Source: Oscillospiraceae bacterium
GTDB taxonomy: Bacteria > Bacillota_A > Clostridia > Oscillospirales > CAG-272
Direction: 5' to 3'
DNA length: 17,051 nt
Assembly: GCA_015063445.1 (NCBI GenBank)
Contig: SVUD01000040.1
Location: 1 to 17,051, forward strand
A program made the translations under genes and the position numbers. Below are positions 7,648 through 13,803 of the stretch, in pieces (the first letter of the stretch is position 1; each line of letters begins with the position of its first letter). The notes under the pieces are model-generated. The model was not told where the DNA came from. It worked only from the letters and a program-made list of their open reading frames with translations, and made no database searches.

Positions 7648-8667
7648 ATGGCAGTTTTAACTTATAACGGCGAGGAATATAAAACATTCCCCCCTATCCT
7701 CAGAGAATACGCTTCATATCTGATTGCCATAAAGGGCAATTCCGAAAAGACCGTTTGCGAATATCTTCTTGATCTGAGAACCTTTTTCAGATACATAAAA
7801 TGCAGAAACGAAGGTAATATACCTACACGTGAGGATTTCGAAAAGGTTTCTATCTCGGATCTTACTCTTTCGGATATTGCAAAAATACAACAGCAGGATA
7901 TAATCGAATATCTCGTTTTTATACGCACGGAAAGAACCAACAGCTCAACAACAAGAATGAGAAAGGCGAGCGCTATACGTTCTCTTTATCACGTGCTTTG
8001 CAACAAAAAGCATTATCTTACCGAGAATCCCGCTACCGATATAGATTCGCCGAAGCCCGCAAAAACTCTGCCTAAATATCTGACTTATGAAGAAAGCTTG
8101 AAGCTGCTTGAAACGATAAAGAACGACAAAGCATCTCCTACTGCCGTAAGAGATTTCGCGATAGTCGCGCTTTTTCTAAACACAGGTATGCGTCTTTCCG
8201 AGCTTGTCGGACTTGACTTAAACAGCTTTGCACCCGATCTTTCGAAGGTAACGGTACGCGGTAAGGGAAACAAGGAACGCGTTCTTTACCTTAATGATTT
8301 CGCGAGAAAATCGGTTGGTGATTATCTTAAGGTACGACTTGATTCAAAATATATCAGAACCTCCGATAAAGCATTTTTCCTAAGCTCCCGTGAGCAAAGA
8401 ATATCCAACAAAACAGTTCAATGGATGGTTCACAAATACTTCGGTCTCGCAGGGCTCGGCTATAAAAATTACTCGGTTCATAAACTGAGACATACCGCGG
8501 CAACGCTTATGTATCAATCCGGCGAGGTTGATATAAGGATACTGAAAGAGGTGCTTGGACACGAGCAGCTCAACACAACGCAGATATACACGCACGTCGT
8601 CAGTCGCAATATGAAGGACGCTGTTGAAAGTAACCCTCTTGGAAACTTAAAAATCAAAAAACAATAA
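7648..8667 (+). CDS. XerC/XerD-type tyrosine recombinase
   Basis: A 339-residue site-specific recombinase. The N-terminal SAM-like DNA-binding domain covers about 15-125 and the catalytic domain about 140-325. The full set of active-site residues is present: Arg182 (NTGMRLSE), Lys206 (RGKGNK), His278 and Arg281 (HKLRH), His305 (LGHEQ) and the nucleophile Tyr314 (TQIYTH). The length is slightly above E. coli XerC/D (about 298) because of a longer N-terminal linker. Such proteins resolve chromosome dimers at dif; integrases of mobile elements share the fold. No attachment repeats, phage or transposon genes are visible nearby, which favours a chromosomal Xer role. It shares its strand with the next gene, 45 bases away. 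Confidence 0.9.
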   Translation: MAVLTYNGEEYKTFPPILREYASYLIAIKGNSEKTVCEYLLDLRTFFRYIKCRNEGNIPTREDFEKVSISDLTLSDIAKIQQQDIIEYLVFIRTERTNSSTTRMRKASAIRSLYHVLCNKKHYLTENPATDIDSPKPAKTLPKYLTYEESLKLLETIKNDKASPTAVRDFAIVALFLNTGMRLSELVGLDLNSFAPDLSKVTVRGKGNKERVLYLNDFARKSVGDYLKVRLDSKYIRTSDKAFFLSSREQRISNKTVQWMVHKYFGLAGLGYKNYSVHKLRHTAATLMYQSGEVDIRILKEVLGHEQLNTTQIYTHVVSRNMKDAVESNPLGNLKIKKQ

Positions 8668-8712
8668 TTTCTGCCAATTAATAAATAGCGTTTTTTACAA
8701 AAAAGAGGTTAT

Positions 8713-9564
8713 ATGGACAAAATAGAAATTGGAAAAAGAATAAAGAACCGTCGTTTAGAGCTTGGATTTACTCAAACTCAGGTTACAGATGGATATATGA
8801 CGAGAAATATGCTCAGTCTTATTGAATCCGGGAGTGCTTTGCCATCTCTTGACACGCTCTTCTACCTATCAAAAAAGTTAGACATTTCCCTATATTTTTT
8901 GCTCTCAGATGAAGATACAAAAAACGAAAACACAAACGATTCTTCTTTCAAAGACAATGCGCGTGAGTTATACGCAAACGGTAAATACAAGGAATGCATC
9001 GACCTTCTCGATACAATATCGAATACAGACTGCGAAACCGAATATCTATACGCATATTCCGCATTTCTTTACGGAAAGCAGCTTACGGAAAACGGCTCGT
9101 TTAACGATGCTCAAAAATATCTGAGGTTGGCTCTCGAAAAAAGCCAAATGACCGTATATGACACATCGGTTATCGAGACCTCTCTGCCTCTGTATCTCGC
9201 GATATCAACTAACGTTCAATCCCCTCTTCTTGAGCTGGACGTTTCGGATTATGAAAACAAAAGGCTCTCCGCATTTGATTATGAGCTATACAAATATCTG
9301 ACGTCAGATTTTGATTTTGAATTTTCAAACCGTTTCTTCAAGCTACATATAGAAGCAAAAGCGCTTATGAAAAAATACCGTTTCTCCGAGGCGATAATTT
9401 TGCTTTCGGAAATCGAAGAAGCAAAAAGCACATCATATAACGCATTTGTTTTCTTCGGAGTTTATACCGATCTTGAAAACGCCTATAAGCAGATTGGAGA
9501 TTTTGAAAACGCTTATCGCTATTCCTCCAAGCGACTTAATCTTATAAACGCTTTTCACAGTTAA
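8713..9564 (+). CDS. XRE-family transcriptional regulator with TPR-like C-terminus
   Basis: A 283-residue protein. Residues 5-62 form an XRE/Cro-type helix-turn-helix (IGKRIKNRRLELGFTQ, then SLIESGSALPSLDTL). After a short acidic linker (64-78), the rest is alpha-helical with TPR-like helix pairs rich in Tyr, Leu and Ala. This is the layout of peptide-sensing RRNPP regulators (Rgg, PlcR, PrgX), but it is also common in XRE regulators with no known ligand. AGAGG precedes the ATG. The 45-base gap to the recombinase gene has no terminator, so the two may be one transcript. Target genes are unknown. Confidence 0.8.
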   Translation: MDKIEIGKRIKNRRLELGFTQTQVTDGYMTRNMLSLIESGSALPSLDTLFYLSKKLDISLYFLLSDEDTKNENTNDSSFKDNARELYANGKYKECIDLLDTISNTDCETEYLYAYSAFLYGKQLTENGSFNDAQKYLRLALEKSQMTVYDTSVIETSLPLYLAISTNVQSPLLELDVSDYENKRLSAFDYELYKYLTSDFDFEFSNRFFKLHIEAKALMKKYRFSEAIILLSEIEEAKSTSYNAFVFFGVYTDLENAYKQIGDFENAYRYSSKRLNLINAFHS

Positions 9565-9625
9565 TAAGACCGTTTAGCACGGTAAAGCGGTTATATGTTA
9601 AATTCGCACTTATTATATCATTTTC

Positions 9626-9654
9626 TTGACATTGTACGAAAATTGTGATATGAT
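9626..9654 (+). promoter_or_regulatory. Sigma-70-type promoter of the AraC-family gene
   Basis: TTGACA (9626-9631), a 17-base spacer, TATGAT (9649-9654). Transcription would start near 9661, about 39 bases before the ATG. The bipartite element at 9638-9675 covers the spacer, the -10 and the start site. Confidence 0.75.
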
Positions 9655-9675
9655 TATAGACAGTAATCCACCTAT
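9638..9675. promoter_or_regulatory. Candidate AraC-type operator, site A
   Basis: This 38-bp stretch resembles 13347-13384 at 27 of 38 positions. The similarity is concentrated in GAMAATT at the left end and GACARTAATCCACCTWT in the right 17 bases (15 of 17 identical). Each part begins with GA(A/C)A and the two are exactly 21 bp apart, two helical turns, as in binding by AraC-family dimers. It overlaps the -10 and the start site of the regulator gene, a position that would give self-repression. Binding by the adjacent regulator is inferred. Confidence 0.5.
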
Positions 9676-9699
9676 CAAATTTTATGACAAGAGAATGCT

Positions 9700-10500
9700 A
9701 TGCTTATACAAGTTAAAAACTTTGACAGTAAAACAACCATAATCACGCATTTTAACAGAGAAAAATATCACCATGAACCTCACATTCACCTTTTTTCCGA
9801 ATTAGTTTACGTTTTATACGGCGAAATGGAGGTAACGGTCGATGATAGGACAGAAACGGCAAAAGCGGGTGACATTATAATTATCCCTCCGTTAGCTGTT
9901 CACAGTTATTCAACGAGAGTATATAATGAACATTGGATGTGTACCTTTTCAAATGATTTTGTGCTGGATATAATTACGGAAAATGAGCTCTATACAGGTG
10001 GAAGGAGCCACGTTTTTACTCCTTCGGAAGAGCTTCGTGCGTACATAGACAATAGACTGTTTGACGGTAAAAGGAAACGCATACCTCTCAACGCCCTCAA
10101 CACACGTTTCTTCAAGGCAACGTTACACTCGGTGTTCGAGGAATATTTCAGAACGGTCGAGTTAGCTGAGAAACGCGAGCATTTCCACGTTGTTACCGCT
10201 ATCTTTTTACATATTTATGAACATTCCAATGAAAACTTAACCCTCGAATCTGTTGGCAAAGCGCTCGGTTACAGCCCTAAATACATATCAAAATGTATCG
10301 GAAGCGTAAAAGGAACAAACTTTTACCGAATTATAAATTCATTCAGAGCAAATGAGGCAAAAAAACTTTTGAAGAACACAAATCTCAGAATTATTGATAT
10401 AGCATTTGAATGCGGATATACGTCAGAGAGAAGCTTTGAGCGTTCTTTCTATCAAACTGTCGGTAAGAATCCAAGCGAATACCGAAGATTAAAAACCTGA
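9700..10500 (+). CDS. AraC-family transcriptional regulator with cupin sensor
   Basis: A 266-residue regulator. The N-terminal cupin-like domain (about 15-100, with HHEPHIHLFSE and PPLAVHSY) normally binds a small ligand such as a sugar. The C-terminal AraC DNA-binding domain (about 165-265) has two helix-turn-helix motifs: TLESVGKALGYSPKYISKC, and IDIAFECGYTSERSFERSF followed by the usual GKNPSEYRR end. The start has only a weak AAGAGA ribosome binding site, but the reading frame and domain limits agree with it. It converges with the hydrolase gene, and its promoter shares an element with that gene's promoter region, so it is the likely controller. It ends at a strong terminator. Confidence 0.9.
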   Translation: MLIQVKNFDSKTTIITHFNREKYHHEPHIHLFSELVYVLYGEMEVTVDDRTETAKAGDIIIIPPLAVHSYSTRVYNEHWMCTFSNDFVLDIITENELYTGGRSHVFTPSEELRAYIDNRLFDGKRKRIPLNALNTRFFKATLHSVFEEYFRTVELAEKREHFHVVTAIFLHIYEHSNENLTLESVGKALGYSPKYISKCIGSVKGTNFYRIINSFRANEAKKLLKNTNLRIIDIAFECGYTSERSFERSFYQTVGKNPSEYRRLKT

Positions 10501-10517
10501 ACATATTATCAAATTTA

Positions 10518-10575
10518 AAGCCCTCGGAGAAAAACTCGAAAGCATAAAGCTCAAAAGTCTACTCCGAGGGTTTTT
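10518..10575 (+). terminator. Terminator of the AraC-family gene
   Basis: CCCTCGGAG (10521-10529) pairs perfectly with CTCCGAGGG (10562-10570), followed by TTTTT. The flanking AAAG on the left gives some ability to stop the convergent hydrolase transcript too. Confidence 0.85.
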
Positions 10576-10577
10576 AC

Positions 10578-10621
10578 ACGTTATACAGTCAATTTTGTCA
10601 TTTTTTCAAAAGTTATAACGT
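10578..10621. repeat. Inverted repeat just past the hydrolase stop
   Basis: ACGTTATA (10578-10585) and TATAACGT (10614-10621) are exact complements with a 28-base AT-rich spacer. There is no T-run on the minus-strand side, so it is a poor terminator alone. It may protect the 3' end of the hydrolase mRNA. Confidence 0.35.
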
Positions 10622-10628
10622 AAAAAGC

Positions 10629-13199
10629 TCATTCCGCGTATTTCAGAGAAATTTCGCCGAGCAGTCCCGATGGCGATAATTGCAAGTAATGCGAGAATCT
10701 GTCACGTACCCTTTCGGCAAGTGTATTTGAAACGATAACGATAGCCTCGTTTTCTCCATCGTTTATCGCGTCGGTGATTTCGTAAAGATACGGTGCGCTT
10801 ATACGAATACCGCAGTACCTGCCATTCAGCATAAGCTCCGCATTCTGACCGACCCTTCCGAGATCAATAAACACTCTTCCCCCTCCTTTTTCCGCGTTAA
10901 ATTTGAAGGTATAGCGCATCTTTCCCGAAAAATCCGGCTCAAAATCGGGTGAATTTACGTTAAAGAATTTATCGAATTCTCCTCTCTTGGAATAAGCCTT
11001 CAGATCATCACATAAAGCAAGCTCAAGCGAGAATCTTGGATTAATAGATACTACGTTGGATATTTTGACTTCTTTTGGCAGCTCTGCTTTATCTCCAAAA
11101 ATTACTATTTCGGATTGATGAGGCAGAAGGTCGAGCGTGAGTCTTCCGTCTCTTGCGCTTCCTGACGAATAAATATCCGTAAGAATATCAAGCCGAGCAT
11201 AATCTCCGCTACAAGGAAGAGTTACCGTTGTTTTTACCGTCTTTGAATAATCCTCGTTAACAAACATAAATATGTCGGTTTCTCCATTGACACAGTGGTA
11301 TATCCTGAGCTTTGGGAATCCTTCCTCAACTATTACGTCCGTCATTCCAAGCTTTCGCATTTTAGGTACGAGCTCGTCTGCATCTATGACCTCCGCGTCA
11401 AACGTCGCGTTTTCCGGCAAAGAACGTATAAACCAGACGGGCAAGCCGTCGTTTTTAAGCCTCTCGAGTACTTCAAGCTCAACTTTCGGCATATGGTCAG
11501 CGTAAGGCACGATAAGACAGTCGAAGCTTTCCTCGTTGACAGATAACTTACGGTTATTAACGGTCGCGGACTCCCTCAGTATATCAAGAGGTATTATATC
11601 GTAATCTATGTGAGCATCATAAAGTCTCGTTACGATAGACGACATATTTTCGGCATTTCCGAATCTACTCGCCCACTCTCCGTCAACGTGATAAAGAACC
11701 GCGGCATTAGCCTTGTGAGTTGCGCCTTCAAGAAGGTGAGCCGCTTTATTTGTATATCTCATTAAAGCGCAGAAAGCCTCAAAGCTTGGATCGTGTCCTT
11801 CCGCTCCGAAGTGCGGAGGACAGTCTCTATCCGGGAATTTCGAGCTAAACGCATGAGGAACAAAGCGATTCATACCTCGAACGAGCATATGGTCCATCAA
11901 AAACTTCATCATAACCGAGTCCTCGCCATATCCGTACGCACCGAATATTTCGCACATCGCTCTTCCACGCATTTCTGGAATCATATGAGAAAGCGATGCT
12001 CCGAGCTTTGCCAAGGTGTATTCAAAGAATGCGCCGCCGCTGACTCCCATTCCGCAAGTACTCGTGTGAACATAATCAGCCATTCCGGGCATTATTTGAT
12101 GAAGAACTACGTCAATGCCGCTCATATCCTGCCAGCGAAGAGCTCTGAAGTAATGACCGACGCCGCCTCGCATATGACAGTTCTCGTCCTCTATAATATG
12201 CCCGATATACTCAACTCCGTGAGCATGGCACCAATCCGCGAGCTGCTTGTTAAAGCATACGCTATATAGATGCGTAACTCCGTCCATGTACGCGTGTCTT
12301 ATATCCGACTGCTTGTCTCCGTTTTCTCCGTCCTCATACCACAGCATATTAAGATATGGAAGCGGATCGTATCCTAAGCTTTTCTTCATAAGCTCGTGAA
12401 GATTTTCATTCCATGGGAGCGCAAGCGCATGCTTTCCTATCCTCGCCTCATAAAATCCGAAATCAAATCTTTGCTTTCCGAACACCTGATTTCCAAAGCA
12501 CGGCTCGTCGGAAAAGAATCCAACGAACGTATTTCCAAAATATTTTCCGTAATGCTCATAGTGGCTTTCATAAACAGCATCTATCAGAACCCTTACCGAA
12601 TCAGCGTTGATCATATCAATATATTCGGGGCGTCCGCCCTTGCGGGACTTATAATAGAAGAACACTCGCCATACCCCCTCGGGAATATCCCACGTAAGAT
12701 AACCGCCGTGGATTTTAGAGGTAAGGTCTGTTACGGTATCCTCAATGCAGGTTTCAAGATCATCGGCGCGGCGGCGGTAGGCGTATGCTCCAAGCAATAC
12801 GTTTTCGTCGTCGTCAGCATCCACGATTATGGAATTATCTTCCGCAGGACCTACTACGTCAATATGCCTTTCTATAAGCTCCCACTGCCTTAGCTCCGGA
12901 TGCTTTTTTGCTATCATCCCCGCGGCGTGTCCCGTAGGAAATTTATCGTCGTCAAGCAGCCAAACCTTCATTCCTCTTTTCTCTGCCTCGGCAAGAATAA
13001 TATCCATATCACGCCACCAACTCTCGCCGACAAAATCGGGATGAGGTCTTGATTCTACGCACACCGCTCTGCATCCGCTTTCGTATATTCTTTGTATCTG
13101 TTCGGGTATCAAATGCGTATGATCCCCTCTTTGCCAATAAAATGGGAAAACGTAATTATCTTCTTGTCCATTTAATACGTCGTGAAGCTTAGTATACAT
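10629..13199 (-). CDS. Putative glycoside hydrolase, GH106-like (alpha-L-rhamnosidase superfamily)
   Basis: An 856-residue protein. The N-terminal part resembles the TIM barrel of GH106-type enzymes: VFPFYWQRGD (17-26), ESRPHPDFVGESWW (49-62) and GMKVWLLDDDKFPTGHAAG (76-94). Candidate catalytic acids are Glu232 in FFSDEP and Glu337 in GHIIED. A middle region (about 500-620) looks like a glutamine-amidotransferase/beta-galactosidase-trimerisation-type fold. The C-terminus (about 745-840) is a jelly roll of the galactose-binding type (AELMLNGRYCG, APYLYEITDAI). There is no signal peptide, so it should act in the cytoplasm on imported oligosaccharides. GGAGG lies 10 bases before the ATG. The substrate is uncertain: rhamnosides are typical of GH106, but distant relatives are uncharacterised. 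No transporter gene adjoins it. Confidence 0.75.
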   Translation of the reverse strand: MYTKLHDVLNGQEDNYVFPFYWQRGDHTHLIPEQIQRIYESGCRAVCVESRPHPDFVGESWWRDMDIILAEAEKRGMKVWLLDDDKFPTGHAAGMIAKKHPELRQWELIERHIDVVGPAEDNSIIVDADDDENVLLGAYAYRRRADDLETCIEDTVTDLTSKIHGGYLTWDIPEGVWRVFFYYKSRKGGRPEYIDMINADSVRVLIDAVYESHYEHYGKYFGNTFVGFFSDEPCFGNQVFGKQRFDFGFYEARIGKHALALPWNENLHELMKKSLGYDPLPYLNMLWYEDGENGDKQSDIRHAYMDGVTHLYSVCFNKQLADWCHAHGVEYIGHIIEDENCHMRGGVGHYFRALRWQDMSGIDVVLHQIMPGMADYVHTSTCGMGVSGGAFFEYTLAKLGASLSHMIPEMRGRAMCEIFGAYGYGEDSVMMKFLMDHMLVRGMNRFVPHAFSSKFPDRDCPPHFGAEGHDPSFEAFCALMRYTNKAAHLLEGATHKANAAVLYHVDGEWASRFGNAENMSSIVTRLYDAHIDYDIIPLDILRESATVNNRKLSVNEESFDCLIVPYADHMPKVELEVLERLKNDGLPVWFIRSLPENATFDAEVIDADELVPKMRKLGMTDVIVEEGFPKLRIYHCVNGETDIFMFVNEDYSKTVKTTVTLPCSGDYARLDILTDIYSSGSARDGRLTLDLLPHQSEIVIFGDKAELPKEVKISNVVSINPRFSLELALCDDLKAYSKRGEFDKFFNVNSPDFEPDFSGKMRYTFKFNAEKGGGRVFIDLGRVGQNAELMLNGRYCGIRISAPYLYEITDAINDGENEAIVIVSNTLAERVRDRFSHYLQLSPSGLLGEISLKYAE

Positions 13200-13246
13200 A
13201 TCTTTTGTTCCTCCGGTCGTTTAATGTTTTGACATATCTTTCTTAA

Positions 13247-13275
13247 ATTATAACGCATTCCTCTTGGCAATTCAA
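13247..13275 (-). promoter_or_regulatory. Promoter of the hydrolase gene, proximal
   Basis: On the minus strand: TTGAAT (13275-13270), 17 bases, TATAAT (13252-13247), about 48 bases before the ATG. A second, weaker candidate lies further up: GTGACA (13346-13341), 16 bases, CATAAT (13324-13319). That one directly abuts the AraC-type element at 13347-13384, as expected for an activator-dependent promoter. Confidence 0.6.
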
Positions 13276-13346
13276 GAGTATAGGAATTTTTTAAGTATTT
13301 TCTTTGCTTTTACTTTTTATTATGCCTTTTCTTTTGGAGTTGTCAC

Positions 13347-13384
13347 GACAATTATTGCAAAATCATGGACAATAATCCACCTTT
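13347..13384. promoter_or_regulatory. Candidate AraC-type operator, site B
   Basis: Partner of 9638-9675. Within it GACAATTATTGCA (13347) and GACAATAATCCAC (13368) form a direct repeat with 21-bp spacing. On the minus strand its near half touches the -35-like GTGACA (13346-13341), the classic place for AraC-type activation of the hydrolase gene. Confidence 0.5.
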
Positions 13385-13508
13385 AGAGACTCAGTTGTTT
13401 TGACACTTCATTTAAAACGCAATTTTTTCGAGAAAACAATTCATTTTACAAGCCTATTATATAAAAACACACCACTTAGGAAGAGTTACTGAATTTTTAA
13501 AATTACTC

Positions 13509-13537
13509 TTTACAAAAGCAGTTTTTCATGATATAAT
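13509..13537 (+). promoter_or_regulatory. Promoter of the structured leader and lipoprotein gene
   Basis: TTTACA (13509-13514), 17 bases, TATAAT (13532-13537). Transcription would start near G13544, which is the first base of the long closing stem of the downstream RNA. No other promoter is visible before the lipoprotein ATG at 13804. Confidence 0.75.
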
Positions 13538-13543
13538 GAGGTT

Positions 13544-13765
13544 GCCAAACAAAAACGAATAACGATTTAAAGGAGAGCTCTCTATTTTTATAGGGGGTTC
13601 TGTGCCCTTTTGTTTTTTCTAACGGTAGTTGTTAATAATTCGGTAAAAACGCGGATTCTGCAACTATCGTGGAGAGTCATATCTATCGTTGTTGTTTTTG
13701 TTTGGCGACAATTGGAGTTTGCGTTTTTCGGTGCGGCAACTTCGGTTGCCGCATCTTTTGTTTTG
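13544..13765 (+). ncRNA. Candidate structured RNA / long leader, unknown class
   Basis: From the predicted transcription start the first 13 bases (13544-13556) pair without mismatch with 13694-13706. After a G-T and an A-T pair and a small 2x1 internal loop, six more pairs follow (13561-13566 with 13685-13690). Inside are CTCTC (13578-13582) with GAGAG (13672-13676), and CGGTAGTTG (13623-13631) with CAACTATCG (13661-13669), capped by an ATTCG/CGGAT hairpin (13638-13642/13652-13656). A weak AGGG/CCCT hairpin lies at 13592-13608. A UUCG-capped terminator ends the element. It is either an independent RNA of about 220 bases or a regulatory leader of the lipoprotein gene. It matches no riboswitch or 6S/tmRNA/RNase P signature I can recall. 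Confidence 0.55.
13732..13765 (+). terminator. UUCG-loop terminator upstream of the lipoprotein gene
   Basis: TGCGGCAAC (13732-13740) pairs perfectly with GTTGCCGCA (13745-13753) around a C(UUCG)G tetraloop, followed by TCTTTTGTTTTG. It lies between the promoter at 13509 and the ATG at 13804, so transcription must read through it to express the lipoprotein. Confidence 0.75.
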
Positions 13766-13803
13766 TAACCGAAAATAATGAAAAACACAAGGAGAAAAAC
13801 AAA

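Noticed and set aside
7648..8667. The recombinase as the integrase of a mobile element
   Set aside because: There is no tRNA target, attachment-site repeat, excisionase, relaxase or phage gene nearby, and the neighbours are ordinary chromosomal genes.
9595..9648. 17-codon frame after the XRE/TPR gene as a possible signal peptide for an RRNPP-type pair
   Set aside because: It lacks a convincing ribosome binding site and export signal and runs through the next gene's promoter.
13544..13765. Naming the RNA as 6S, tmRNA, T-box or a known riboswitch
   Set aside because: I looked for a T-box GGTGG..CCGCG core, a tmRNA tag/TpsiC arm, RNase P GAGGAAAGTCC and common riboswitch cores, and saw none. 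Only the overall shape recalls 6S.
13669..13803. 45-residue N-terminal extension of the lipoprotein
   Set aside because: It would place a Cys-rich segment before the signal peptide and run through the UUCG terminator. The ATG at 13804 has AAGGAG and a proper lipobox.
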